Shown: positions 23,430-35,340, numbered from the stretch's first letter. The stretch is 64,000 nucleotides of DNA from Neoceratodus forsteri (GCA_016271365.2 CM057456.1:890502001-890566000), one strand, 5' to 3'. Numbers and translations: made by a program. Notes: a model not told the origin generated them from the letters alone.

Positions 23430-23705
23430 TTACATACAGCACCAGCCCTCCTCCCTCTTACCCCCATCCTTCCTGAACTGATGATAACCTGGTATGGATA
23501 TGTTCCAGTCATGGTTATCTGTACATGATGACTCAGTAATGGCCAAAATATCCATATCTGCCTCCACCATGATTTCATCTAGGTCTGAAATTTTATTTCC
23601 AAGACTCCTTACATTTGTACACATAGCCATCCACACCTTGTTCCATTCTGCCCGCAACCCCCTTCCTTCCTTTTGCCCCACCTCCTTTTCCCTTTCCCCT
23701 CTCAT
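23430..23705 (-). pseudogene. CR1 apurinic endonuclease N-terminus remnant
   Basis: The minus strand reads TNVRSLGNKISDLDEIMVE, then MDILAITESSCTDNH, then IPGYHQFRKDGGKREE. This is the start of the exonuclease-endonuclease-phosphatase domain, N.RSL..K...L...... D......ET. The following parts of the domain are broken. Confidence 0.75.
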
Positions 23706-24084
23706 TTTGCAGCTCTTGTTCCCATCTCCCTTGCCCTCTACTGCACTGCTGTTTTTTTCACCCTGCTCCCTGGAGGATTCTACTCCCCTCGGGTCCTCCT
23801 TTCTTATTGCTTCAGTCTGCAGAGGAGCAGTTTATGCCTCTTGTTTTTCCTTTTGCCACCCCCCTCAGCTAGTTTAAATGTTCATCAAAGTAACATTTAA
23901 ACCATCCACTGAGGACTGCAGGTCCCCTCCCAAACTGATGCAGACCGTCGCCTCTATATAGGCCCATATCATTCCAGGTTGTTCCCCAGTCCCCAATGCA
24001 GCTGAACACCTTTAATCTACACCATTTCTTCAATGGTGATGAAAAGTCATTGACTACTTAAGGTGAGTGGATGCATACATGTAT

Positions 24085-24155
24085 GGGGCCTTTGGGCAGA
24101 CTGGATGAGGCTATCGGTCCTTATCTGCCAACATTTTCTATGTTTCTATGTAACC
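24085..24155 (+). mobile_element. 3'-end stub of a CR1-type element on the + strand
   Basis: GGGCAGACTGGATGAGGCTA, then GTCCTTATCTGCC, ending TTCTATGTTTCTATGT. This is the sense version of the 3' ends seen antisense at 43271 and 47643. It is only about 70 bp and sits inside the minus-strand CR1. Confidence 0.65.
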
Positions 24156-25204
24156 ACAAGTGAAAGCTCTTTGAGCAGAGTACCCTGTCCTCCCCTGGTT
24201 GTGGAGAGGCAGCACCTCAGCAAAAGCCACTATTTGTGCCACCTGCATAAGACCCCTCCCCAATCCTTTGAACTCTCCCTACTCAATCTCAGCCCCATAC
24301 CTAACAAGGTCATTAGTCCCCAGTTACACAATGACATCCAGCTCCTGCCACACTGCACTAGTGATTCTTATGATCTGCTGCCCATCCCTTTTAGCCATGG
24401 CACCCAGTAGGCACCTTACCTCCCTCTCCCACTGTTCCCAAATCTACCCCCCAACATTCGAGTCTCCCACCAGAAGTTGCTCCCTCCTCTTCTAAGGTCC
24501 TCCCCCTCCCATCTTTGGGCCTCCCCTATGGAGGACCCTCTCATCCTCCCTTGCTCCTACTACAGATGCCTCTGCCAAGAAGTCCCATCCTGCCAGAGTG
24601 GCAAAGGAATTTTGCAGTGGCACAAGCTAAGAAATGTACCCATGATCCACTACTTCCACCCTCCCAGAGCCTCATTACTTCATATGAACATTCCCATCAT
24701 TGATGTTTCATAATAAAAGTTACTTCCTTAGGATGTCAGCTGTTCCACAGCAAATACATTAAATAACACAAAAGCAATTTATTATTCTTAATACAATGAG
24801 CTGAGTCATTGCTCATTACTTCTATGCATGCCACCTTATGCCATTTAAGTCAGTTTCTATTCATAAATTATAAGTAATAAATGTTTTCCTCTGTTTGAGT
24901 GGAATAAACATTCTTATTAAAATGCCTTACAATTGGGAGGCCTGTGGCAAGCAGGTATGAGAGGAGTGCTGGCTAGAGCGCAGGTGGGTGGGTTATAATA
25001 CTACAGAAGAGTATGCATTGGGTCCCCTTCTCTTCTGGAAACAGGTCGGCAGTACTGTCAGAGGAATGGAAATATTATCTAAAAAGAATGCTGCCCATTT
25101 GTGTTGTTGACAATCTCTCTAACTGTCGCATTAACAAAGGTTTTGATTCTGGCCATAAGCTACAGTCCCCATTACAAACCAATTATGTTCAGGTTTAAAA
25201 CTGA

Positions 25205-25411
<207 letters not shown>

Positions 25412-25755
25412 TAAATACGTCATCTCCACATTGCTATCGCAAAGCCAATGCTTAAGTATAGTACTGCAGTGCTTATATAGATGTCATGTATAATTGTGAT
25501 GTTTACTGTTCTACATAATAGTTAGAAAAAATGTATGACGTTACAGTACAGTATGCACATGTTTGTAGCAGTTATGCTAGGGAAAGTTTGTGAAGCATTT
25601 TTCATGTCTTGTTTTGCTTATACATTTTGGGTAGTTGGGGTAATGCAATTGTTCCATCTAATATTTTATTTACAGTAAAAATAAATTATTTTAAAGAGTA
25701 TGGATCCCACTGTGGCTGTGAACTGAACATTGCAGTAAATTGTTACAAACCATAA

Positions 25756-26299
25756 TTAAAGGGACCCCGTCAACCATTTTTGCATCATATTATTTCTAGT
25801 CGAAAACCCAGATTTTATGATTGCTTACCTTCTCTAAAACTAATTGATGATGCTTGTTGCTTTATCTGCTGCCTTTCTAAGTAGAACTGAAATACATGCT
25901 TATGGTGTAATTATACTTATACTTGTTTTGTTTCAAATCTTTGATTTAGTCTTCTTGCATAGTTCCTGAATATTAAAAACACCCAAAAGCAGTGCAGCCA
26001 CCGATGATGCAATATTCTTCTCTCCTCCCACTGCATCATAAGTGACTAGACTCTGCTGGAACGTTCTCAAGCTCAGGAAAGATGCAGTGGGTGTTGATCA
26101 AAACATGCAAACAAATATATTTTTGTGTGGTAACACCAGTATGGTGGGCAGTCTGTTTTTCACTTTCTAAAAGAAAAGAAGGTATCAAAATCAATCTACC
26201 AGCTATTTCAGCAATCTCTACAGAACGTGATCAATCATTAAATGTGTTTTTAAACTGAAGATACTTTGAGGCCTAAAGGGGTTGACAGTGTCCCTTTAA
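25756..26299. mobile_element. TTAA-flanked Kolobok/T2-like MITE
   Basis: The left end TTAA|AGGGACCCCGTCAACC and the right end, as reverse complement TTAA|AGGGACACTGTCAACC, are nearly identical inverted repeats. Both are bounded by a TTAA target duplication. TTAAAGGRR ends are known from the Kolobok-related T2 elements abundant in Xenopus. The element is 536 bp with no ORF and begins 362 bp downstream of the PCBP exon. Confidence 0.75.
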
Positions 26300-26574
26300 G
26301 TATCTGTAGATTTTAATTACACATTGAATCTAAATTTGTCATGATCAAACTGCCTATTTTCATAGCAACATTACCACTTGAGACTGGAGGTGATTTAGGC
26401 TTTTACGGTCCAATAAAGTCCTGCTTGCTGTTCAAAAAAGGTTGCTACATTTTTGTTTGTATGCAATCCCAACAATTCCAAACCAACAGTATTTAATGAT
26501 CAGAAAGCAATCAAACTAAGAGTTTTATGTTGCATTTTCTTCTCTCACTGTAGGATGGATGCCCACACTCATCT

Positions 26575-26690
26575 TTTTATTGATTTTTTATTTATTTTGT
26601 GTGAGTAACCCCACTGGGAATAAATCCCTTTTACTGGGGCAACCAACAAGACAAACAAGTAATACAAACAGCATGAAACATCATAAAGAA
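26575..26690 (-). mobile_element. Possible LINE 3' tail, minus strand
   Basis: A T-rich tail (TTTTTATTGATTTTTTATTT) is followed by sequence that, antisense, reads like a LINE UTR end. There is no coding part. Confidence 0.35.
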
Positions 26691-26699
26691 CATTGACAT

Positions 26700-28080
26700 T
26701 TGTACTTTTTGAAGTAACTTATTTTCTTGCCATCAGGATGTTATCCCCTGCCTGCTACCATCCAGTGATATCCCCTGATAACGGGGATACACTTTATTCA
26801 AGCCAGAGCCATAATGTAGACACAAGAAGGGGTATTTTCTCCTCGATTGCACTCACGTTCCTGCTTCCTCCCTGTGTCATGGGCCGTGCTTTAATCAGCC
26901 ACGTTCATGCATACCATGGCCTTGTGAAAGCAGCAAGCTCCTTGGCCCTCCTTCAGGGTCACTATGGTGCGGTACTCACCACCAGTTCTCCCCAGCAAAG
27001 GCATACTGCCTCTCAGCAGCTGCCTGCAGCTGGACTCATCCCTCAATGCAGTGACACAAGACCGCTCCTTCAGAACTGCAAGACATATTGGCACTGGTCC
27101 ATCTGGGTGACCCAGAAGCTACTTCTTTAACACACAGTGTTTATAAATGTTGGCTGGCAAGAGCCTACTGGTCAGGTTCATCCTACCCATTAAAAATAGG
27201 GTTAGGCTCCTACCCAGTCTAACCTACCCATCTTACAATTACGGTTTCATTTATTAGCACCCAGCAGCAGAATGGTGTGGGACCCGTGTCATCTTCAAAT
27301 ATTGATATATATTATATATAATATATATATGTAATGTATGTATGCGTGGTCACCCATGAAAATGGGCAGTTTTGTCCATAGCTCTTCATTTAAATGAATG
27401 AATATATCACCTGTCAAGGGATCAGGGAGAGCACTGCATATTTTTTAGATATGGGTTTCTACTTTAAAGTGGTATTCTCACCTAAAACTGCACAATGGCT
27501 CAGCAAGTTCACATTAAGCTGTCTGCAACCTTTACCATTCAAAGTTTTGTGTGTCTGAATAATTTATTACACTCATCCTGCCCACCAATAGAATGGATGA
27601 TTCAGGGCCACTTATGGATAGGGTTTTCATTTTGGATGCAGTTGAGGTCCGTGTGCTAAAAGCAGCAAAAGTAGAAAGGCCAGGACAATGTTAACATGGT
27701 TGAATCAAGCTACGAAAAGGGATTTAACAAAAATGGGAATGATACATTCATAAGAATATGGGAGTATGGAAAGCTGCAGTCTTAAGGACACATAAACACA
27801 GAATGCAAAAGGGACATCAGGGAGCAAAGCAGGCATTGGAAAATATTTGGAAGAAAATGTTAAAGATAATGCTAAAATCTTTTTAGCTGTATTGAAGGGA
27901 AGATGAAGGTTAGGATGGGTAGATACACAGTGTATGCCAATCTCTTTTCCTGTCTATGGTACATTGTAAGGAACAAATCTCATTCAACCCTAGCTGGCCA
28001 TTTTGAATAAGGTTAAGTATAGAACCTTTCAACTCATATTTATGCTCCAGGGCTGAATTTTAAAGAGTCTTCATTTTCAA
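26700..28080. other. Unassigned intron sequence
   Basis: Includes a TATA-rich stretch (27305-27333). The ORF 26693-27130 has no recognisable domain and is probably fortuitous. Confidence 0.4.
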
Positions 28081-28084
28081 ACAA

Positions 28085-28250
28085 CAGGAATCCATCAATG
28101 AGATGCCTTAGAAATGGTATCAGTCCACTGGATTGTGCTGCCCCAGAGATAGAACTTTATGTTACTTAGAGAATGTAGTATGAAAAGTCAGACTCTGCAA
28201 TGTGGTCATGCTCCCCCTGCTGTTCTAACATCAGATTTGTTTCTCTGCTG
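28085..28250 (-). repeat. Dispersed repeat (SINE-like), copy 1
   Basis: The minus strand of this block matches the + strand of 49205-49395. Shared stretches include AACAAATYTGA, AGAACAGSAGGGGGARCATGA, TACATTCTCTAA and AAAGTTCTATCTC. The full homology is about 165-190 bp. No tail or duplication is visible, so it is an old repeat of unassigned class. Confidence 0.6.
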
Positions 28251-28399
28251 AAGAGAGAAGTCACCCAGAAGTGTCACCCCAAAGTCAGTTCCAGTCTTCT
28301 GGTCAACTACTTTTACAGTTTTATCTATTGGTTGTTGTTTTTAAATTTAATAATTAGTTTTCAAATACTCCACTAGTTTGGGTCTTTAATTAATGTGCT

Positions 28400-29660
28400 A
28401 TTTATTGCAGTTTGCTTGGCTGCCATTGAGTTCCCAGGAACTGGTGAAGGCTACTTGATATTTTTGCAGTTTTTCCAGCTTGCATTTGGTTCCCAGGAAC
28501 TGGTGAAGGCTGCTAGATAACACGGTTCCCAGCTGAGGAAACCAACCATGTTTTATTTAACCATTGCAGGGCCGCGGACTGATATATCAGTCCAAAATTC
28601 CTGTATGTTCTAATTCTGTTGGCAGCCTAAGGGTTAAAAAAAACGTTAATAAAAAAAGCAGTTTTTACTAATTTTTTATAAAAATATTTTTGTTACCGCA
28701 TTTTGATTGGGAACCATTTTTATTTTAGTTACCACTTTTTAACTGGGAACAATTTATTTGTACTTATAGAGTCTATCAGTGTTTGGCATGACTGATAGAC
28801 ACAAAAAAATAAGAGGGCCAACAGGTTTTAAAAACTGTGTAAATTGTTCCCAGCTCCTTGCAAAGACAGACTGCCACAAGCTTTGTCTAATGTACCTGGG
28901 TCCAGATCAGGATTTTATTAATTGTGAACTTTGTATAAAGTTTGCTCTGAAACTCAAAAGACAAGGGCTTTAAAAAGAGAAGAATTTATGACTGCCCAGT
29001 CTGCCTTTATGTCACCAAAACACAGCAAAGGCTCAGAAGGAGTTCCTAACGATGGAAGGTATGCATCAGAGGGTTCTTTTCCTCATAAGCAGCAGTCCCT
29101 GTAATAGGGGACAGATTAAAAAGATAAAGCTTCCCAGCAATCATAAAGGCATGGAAAGGATGGGAAAAGACATCCAGGTGTCTGATAGGGGAGACCCTTT
29201 TCCAAGTAATGGCAGAAATACAAATAAGAAAAAGCCTCAAAACAGGTGCTGTAACCAATGCCCGCTTTTAAAAAGAAAACAAAGAGATAAGCATATCACT
29301 GCCACTCCTCCTGGGATGGAAAAGATAAGGCAATGTAACAGAATCAAATACCCTCAACAGAGGACATGACTAAGGTATGGCAGTTTTTCCAGGCTTTCCA
29401 CATTCATCAAACAGATGGTGGACATCAAAGCAGACAAGCAGTTCAAGCTCCCAGGTATATACAGTTCAGTGCACAGATCCATGGAGGGAAATCAATACCA
29501 ACAAAAACAATGAAGCCCCTACACCACTATTTGAAACTGTGTAGACCAGCACAAAAGTTTGGGCTAATACCTTTGAGCCATCCTATGTCCAAAACAGCAT
29601 CTGAAGACAACATGCAAGAAATAATATCTACACCACTAGAAGTTTGGCTTAAATAGTTCA
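28400..29660 (+). mobile_element. DIRS-like retrotransposon, 5' (gag-like) part only
   Basis: It starts with a short tandem duplication (GTTCCCAGGAACTGGTGAAG twice, 28429-28520), then AT-rich leader, then a zinc-knuckle-like ORF. The remaining frames (29052-29656) are basic and Q/K-rich with stops between them. No RT, RNase H or tyrosine recombinase follows; sequence identity is lost after 29660. This is an orphan 5' fragment. Confidence 0.5.
28779..28973 (+). pseudogene. DIRS gag-like Cys/His segment
   Basis: The 64-residue frame contains CVNCSQLL, then DCHKLCLMYLG, then CELCIKF, a CxxC...H..C...L....C..C arrangement typical of the N-terminal gag-like protein of vertebrate DIRS elements (CxxC..DxHxxCxxCLG). 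It ends at a stop directly after KLKRQGL. Family assignment is by this pattern only. Confidence 0.55.
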
Positions 29661-29779
29661 AAAAATGTGCTTCTCTATTAACATTCAGAAGACAAATTGG
29701 TAAAGACTGAGCCCACTCGCCCATCTATAATCAAGCATAAGAGTTTTTTATTATTCTTTATATATTTTTGTGTCTTAAA

Positions 29780-29836
29780 TACAGTATCTGTATCAAACGT
29801 TTCAGACCCTTGTCCTTCGTCAGTGAAAATACTGCA
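29780..29836 (-). ncRNA. Candidate minimal hammerhead ribozyme (Penelope/dimer type)
   Basis: Minus strand: ATGCAGTAT, then CTGACGA (29817-29823), A-GGAC-AAGG-GTCT (stem II, one G-U), GAAAC followed by GTT, then GATACAGATACTGTAT. ACGU after GAA can form the tiny palindromic stem III used by dimeric hammerheads. ATGCAGTAT pairs with ATACTGTAT as a distal stem I (one G-U). All core positions (CUGANGA, GAAA) are intact. It lies about 130 bp downstream of the orphan DIRS piece. Confidence 0.55.
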
Positions 29837-29924
29837 TCTATTTAAAAAATTGTTTTCAAAATATTCATAATTGTATCTTAACATCAGTGTATATGGTAAT
29901 CTATTTAATTTAACCCATTAAAAA

Positions 29925-30360
29925 TTGTATTTATTTAAAAGTTTTACCAGGAAGGCATACTGAGCAGACAACTGCTTATTTCCAGATGCATCCAAATGGG
30001 GTGGGGTTGGGGGACATGGGAGAAGGAAACATTTGTATATAAGAATTTTGTACAAAGTAAAACATGTGCAGAACATTTACATAACATATAATACAGCATA
30101 TATACAGCAATTAGGACTATAATACATAATATACATAGCAATTAACACAAGATGCCCTACTAGTAGCTGCAGAAGTGTCAGCAGAGCCGGGCAGCCGGGC
30201 CTAAACAGATATGCAAGTAACCGAACATACTTCAGTAGCAGATGGATTAGGAGAAGGAACAGGTGGTGCGGGAGTGGTCTTTGAGGAGAGTGTGGAGGTA
30301 GTGTAGGGATGGGGCATGGCAGATGGCAGAGGGGAGGGAATTTCACAGTTTTGGCAAGCG
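29925..30360 (-). mobile_element. LINE 3' end, minus strand, same family as 4982-5560
   Basis: The minus strand ends in GCTCAGTATGCCTTCCTGGT, then AAAACTTTTAAATAAATAC. Upstream is C-rich UTR-like sequence with no RT block. The shared end with 4982-5560 defines the family. Confidence 0.55.
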
Positions 30361-31103
30361 AGAGGAGAAAATCATTGATTAACTCACAATTAGTTCCTCT
30401 AGCCCCTCAATATTTCACACAGTTTGCTCAGTAGTATTAATATCTAATGTAAAACAAAATATCCCTGTGCTATTTCCATCAAACTCCATTTCCATGCTTA
30501 AAATATGAAAGGTTTTAGTGCCAATTATTATCTCACCTATTGACATAAGTGCTTCAGCGTGCCTCTGGTGCGCTTTGTTTATGTGATTTCATTTTCATCA
30601 CTGACTTTTCTCCCTGGACTTTTAAGCACCTAACTTTTGGGGTTTTGTTCAGGGTTGATTAATTTTAGGGTTGGGATTTTGGTTTTATGACAGGAGGAGG
30701 GGGGGTAGTTTATCAGAGGGAGGGGGACAGTTACTTTATGATGGTTTTCTTTTATTTTGTGGGTTGGCTTTGGAGCTACAGGATAGTATATGCTGGTATG
30801 TGGCTCTCCCGGTCAGGCACTACTTCTCCTCAGAACTTCAGGGCCTCGGCCCTTTGATTGTCCCCCTCTGCCCACCAATGTCTATAGTCATTGTTGGGCA
30901 TTGGGAATAGTGAGTAGAAGGCATAGGAGGGGAGGACCTGGACACTGAGAAGGAGAGGATCAGAGCAGCTGGATTGGGATAGTGGGGACAAGAAGCTGCC
31001 CTGGGGAGAAATGGAGACTGGAGAGGGGTTCCCCATACTCACGGGCTCCACTTTGAGTGGGAAGGTTTCTCAGTCAACCTGAGAATCTCATCCTACCTGG
31101 GCA

Positions 31104-31925
31104 GTGTTGTGTAATTCCAGGTCCATTAAAAATAAGACAGCACTGATTGCCGTTCTTGTTGGGTCACCGGACCTGTTGTGCATCACCTGGCTGGACATAA
31201 ATGCTGGTCCAATTCCTGAGGTAGAGGGTCCAGCCAGGTTCTTGGTCATACACTGCTCGAGGTTGGATCATAGGGGTGGGGGTGTTGCCATTTGTTTTAC
31301 AATAGAGTTGGGTCTGATAGAAGTCCCAGTGGGGGAGACCTGATCCTCTGAGTGCATCCTAGGTGCAGGTGTGGGGTGCAAAATTCTTCTCATCTGCCGT
31401 CTACCCAGGGATGGGAAACCATTTTTGCTGCAAGTCATGGACTTTGTTGTTGACGTGTTGTTGGAGTTGCCCAGAGTGATGGTACTGGGCAACTTCAACA
31501 CCTGGATCGACAACAACCTTTCACTATTTGTGCAGGACTTCCTCCAACTCATGTATGCATTGGGCTTCACACAGGTCATTTCCTCTGTGACCCATTCTTT
31601 GGGGCACTCATTGGACTTGGTCTTCCTTCTGGATATGGAAATCACTGACTTGGTGGTGGAGCCAGTCAGATGGTCTGACCATTGCACTATCAGGTTCAAT
31701 TTCCAGGCACCCCCCCATAGGTCTGCCCTTTTGGAGATGGTCCGGTACCGCCCATTAAGAGGTCTGACTCCAGATGGCCTGATGGCGGTACTGCATCTAT
31801 CAGGATGTAGGGGTGCAAGCATGAGTCCAGAATGCCTGCTGCAAGCCTATAATAAGATCGTGGTGATGGCTCTGGACTCTAGTGCCCCTATCTGTGTTTG
31901 TCCCCTTGGTTTGATGGGACCTTGA
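31104..31925 (+). pseudogene. L2 endonuclease domain, broken
   Basis: Frames read LLCNSRSIKNKTALIAVL, then DLLCITWLDINAG (a deletion around the ETWL catalytic glutamate), GGGVAICF, then LELPRVMVLGNFNTWID (motif GDFN appears as GNFN), GHSLDLVF, and VEPVRWSDHCTIRFNF with the terminal SDH motif intact. The lost ET and the D to N change argue against activity. Confidence 0.8.
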
Positions 31926-32005
31926 GAGAGAGAGAGATGAGGAGAGCAGGGTGAAGGCTAGAGTTACGCTGGCGGAAATCTGGCCTGGATGCCGACAGGC
32001 TTAGA

Positions 32006-33204
32006 TTGATGGCACATTATGCCAATTATCAATCAAAGAACTCCTGTAAGAAGGCAGAGTTCCTGTCTGGGGAGATCTCTGCTGCATGGAATCGACCAGC
32101 TCAGCTCTTCCACACCATGGGCAGACTGTGCAATCCAGTTGGTCTGCAGTCACGGAGAGCCTTGTCACAAGTTAATTGTGACAAGTTCACTCACTTCTTT
32201 GTGGATAAGATTGCTGACATCAGGACAGAGATCGGCTCGGTACGCTGTAACGCTGTAATGGGAGTTGCAGTGACTGGTGGGAGGTCGCAGGACCTCAGTC
32301 GGGTTGGTCAGTTTTTGGCCATGTGACAATCAAGGATGTCATGAAGATCATCCAGAGCATGCGGCTGACCTACTGTAGTTTGGACCTGGGCCAAGCCGCC
32401 TCCTTGTAGGGTGTGCTGAGGTCATTGGTCCAGTCCTGATTGAGATTGTCCACTGTTTGCTGGAGACTGGGGAGTTTCCTGACTCCCTGACAGAGGTAGT
32501 GATGATTCCCCCTACTTAAGAAATCTTCTCAAGACCCGGACTGTCTCTCCAACTACAGGCCTGTCTCTAACCTTCCCTATGATCCCTTCCAGCCGGGGTT
32601 TAAGAAAAGGCACAGTACTGAGACAGCCCTGGTTTGGGTGCTCAATGACCTCCTTATAGGGAGAGATCGGAGGAGCCATTCCATCCTGGTCCTCCTTGAT
32701 CTCCCCACGGCATTTGACACTGTGGACCATGGGGTATTGGTAGAGTGCCTGCAGTTGGTCTACAGACTGTCTGGTACAATCCTCAGAGAGTTCCACTCTT
32801 TCCTCCCTGGCAGGTCTCAGAGAGTAGTATCAGGAATTTTTTTCTGTGATGCTTTCTCCCTGCCATGTGGGGTCCCACAGGGCTCAGTACTGTCCCCCAT
32901 GTTGTTTGTGGTGTACATGTTGCCACTGGGGGACATCGTTAGATGATACAGACTGAGTTTTCACTGCTGTACAGATGATACTCAGCTGTACATGCCTTTT
33001 ATGCCCGACAAGGATGTTGCAGGCTCTGTATTTAACAACTGCCTATCCAAGATCCAGGACTGGATGAGTGCCAGTTGGCTGAAGCTGAATTCTGATAAGA
33101 CTGAGGTTTTGGTCATGGATCCTGGTCACCAGGCAGAGGGGCCTGTGGCATGGCAGGCATCCAGACTTATGTTACGAGGCTGCCAGCTGTTGTCCTCTGA
33201 GTGA
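32006..33204 (+). pseudogene. L2 reverse transcriptase, broken
   Basis: Landmarks are LSQVNCDKFTHFFVDKIADI, LVLLDLPTAFDTVDHGVL (motif A), LPCGVPQGSVLSPMLFVVYM (motif B), a C-TDDTQLYM block (motif C, near 32968-32998) and WMSASWLKLNSDKTEVLVMD. A stop (TGA at 32944) and frame changes break it. Motif C is TDD rather than ADD, as in the other L2 copy here (60012-60026). Confidence 0.85.
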
Positions 33205-33857
33205 GTGCATAGTCTGGGTGTTATTCTTGATGAGGGGTTGACCCTGAAATCTCAGGTGTCTTCTGTCATCAAGACTTCATTTACCATCTCAGGAATATCA
33301 CCCGGATTAGGCACTTGGTTCCGCCTGATGACTTTCCGATACTGGTCCACGCCTTTGTGACCTCCCATCTGGATTACTGCAATGTCCTTTACCTATGACT
33401 ACCTGGGGTTGATATCCACCATCTGCAGCTGGTGCAGAATGCGCCAGCCAGGTACTGACTGGGCTTCCTAGATCTAGCCACATTACACCTGTGCTGTACG
33501 AGCTGCACTGGCTGCCAGTTCAATGGTGGATCACCTTTAAGGTTGGCTTGCTGACCTATAGAGCCCTACATGGACTCAGACCGGGCTACCTGCAAGAGCT
33601 TCTTCATCCCTACTGTCCTTCCTGACTGCTCTGCTCGACCGACAAGGGATTGCTAGAGATTCCAAGGGTTCGTTTAAAGACATCTGGGGCCTGTTCATTT
33701 GTGCTTGTAGCCCTGACCCTGTGGAATTCTCAACCTCATTGGATTCGAGAGTGCCAGACCACAGAGAGCTTCAAAACAGCTCTAAAAACTTATTTAACCT
33801 TGCTTTTTCTACTAGTTGAGATCAATATTGTCCATGTATTACTGCTGTATTTTAAGT

Positions 33858-35340
33858 ATGTATGAACATACGAACATAAGAAATTGCCAGCAGATACAGG
33901 CCATATAGTCTATCTAGTCTGCTCAAGTGTGCAGCACATCAGTCCATTAGACTGCAGCTGCCCCCCTCCTATTAACTCTTCCCTACCCAATTGCCCCCGG
34001 TATGTACTTTCCCCTTGAATTTGTCCCACCCCCTCTTGAAGCACCCCACAGTCTGCACTGATATGAATTGCTCAGGCAGTGTAGTCCATCCTGTTACCAC
34101 TCTTTCAGTGAAATAGTGCCTCCTCCTTTCCCTCCTGAATCTGCCCCCCTTTAACTTCAGGGAGTGCCCTCTGGTATATCTTCCATTCTGGAGAGTGAAC
34201 CCCCACTGGAAGCTTACTCTGTTCATCCTCTTCAGGTACTTGAAGGTCTCGATTATGTCCCCTCTCTCTCCCTTCTATCCTCCAGGGTATACATGTTGAG
34301 CTCTTTTAGTCTTTCCTTGTAAGTTCTATCCCCCAACCCCTGGATCATCTTTGTTGCTCTTCGCTACACTGCCTCCAGTAGTTTGATATCCATTTTCAAG
34401 TACGGGCACCAGAACTGCACACAGTACTCTAAGTGCAGCCTCACCAGGGACCTGTACTGGGGGAATATGACTTCACTACCTTTGGATGTAATCCCCCTTG
34501 CTATGCACTCTAGCATCCTGTTAGATTTAGCTGCTGCCTTCCTACACTGGGCCAAGTGGTTTAATTCCCTGGTCACCAGCACCCCAGATCCTTCTCCTCA
34601 TTGGATGTGGGCAGTTTGATATCATCCATCCAGTAGCTGTATCCTCGGTTTTTGGCTCTGAAATGCATCACCTTGCACTTCTTGGCATTGAACCCAAGCT
34701 GCCAGGTGTGTGACCACTCCTCGAGTCTTGCCAAGTCCTCCTGCAGTAATTTGCCACCCTCCTCCCCATCCACCTCAGCACAGATCTTGGTGTCATCGGC
34801 AAAGAGACTGATCTTATTCTTGATCCCAACTGCTATGTCTGCGATGAAAATGTTAAACAGGACTGGTCTGAGTACTGATTCCTGTGGGACACCACTTGTC
34901 ACTGCCCTGGGCTCTGATGCTTCTCCCCCTACAACTACCCTCTGTTGTCTGTCCCTCAGCCAGTTTTCTACTCATCGGGCTAGCTTCCACCCTATACCAA
35001 GACTCCTCAACTTGCAGGTCAACCTTCTGTGTGGCACTGAATTGAAGGCCTTGCTGAAATCCAGGTAGACTACACCTACCGCATGGCCCTCGTCCAGTGC
35101 CCTCGTGACCCAGTCAAAAAAATTGACCAAGTTTGTCTGACAGGATCTGCCAGTGACAAACCTGTGCTGTCTGTCATCTTGCAGATCATTATCCACAAGA
35201 AACTGCACCAGCTTTTCTTTGAGGATAGATTCCATCAGTTTCCCCACAATTGCGGTGAGGCTCATCGGTCTGTAGTTCCCTGGTTCGTTCTTGGGCCCAC
35301 TTTTGTGGAGAGGTACCATGTGTGCCTCCCTCCAATCTAG
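33858..35340 (-). mobile_element. CR1 LINE, 3' half (RT and 3' end), minus strand
   Basis: The minus strand ends (33858) with TTATGTTCGTATGTTC-type tail. RT pieces in order from the right: DWREAHMVPLHKSGPKNEPG (34972-35340), SLFADDTKICAEVDGEEG with intact FADD (34573-34902), CRKAAAKSNRMLECIARGIT (34364-34582), and the C-terminal RERRRHYFTERVV block (33972-34226). The 5' half continues after a LINE insertion at 37279-39850. The whole CR1 sits in the 3' UTR of the L2 at 30570. Confidence 0.85.

Larger units (their letters stand above)
20870..24718 (-). mobile_element. Long, heavily mutated CR1 LINE, minus strand
   Basis: On the minus strand the order is a 5' region (24718-23880), endonuclease (about 23705-22900), RT (about 22413-21245) and a 3' end finishing as CTCCATGTTTCTGTGTTT at 20870-20890. 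All coding parts are broken by stops and frameshifts. The 5' region contains a small opposite-strand insertion (24085-24155). The + strand ORFs across it (such as 22518-22949) are shadows. Confidence 0.85.
30570..33857 (+). mobile_element. L2-clade LINE, nearly full coding region, 3' end cut by a CR1
   Basis: A 5' leader (30570-31100) is followed by endonuclease (31104-31925), RT (32006-33204) and the conserved L2 C-terminus (about 33310-33840, LHWLPVQW.ITFK.GLLTYRALHG in frame pieces). The 3' UTR is interrupted near 33858 by a minus-strand CR1. The usual L2 end (GGAAAGGCACTATATAAATG) is not found on the far side, so it was lost or lies unrecognised. Several frameshifts separate the parts. 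Confidence 0.85.

Noticed and set aside
26693..27130. 145-codon + strand ORF in a PCBP intron
   Set aside because: No recognisable domain, no splice context, and no conservation evidence available.
31268..31822. 184-codon minus-strand ORF
   Set aside because: Antisense shadow of the L2 endonuclease frame.
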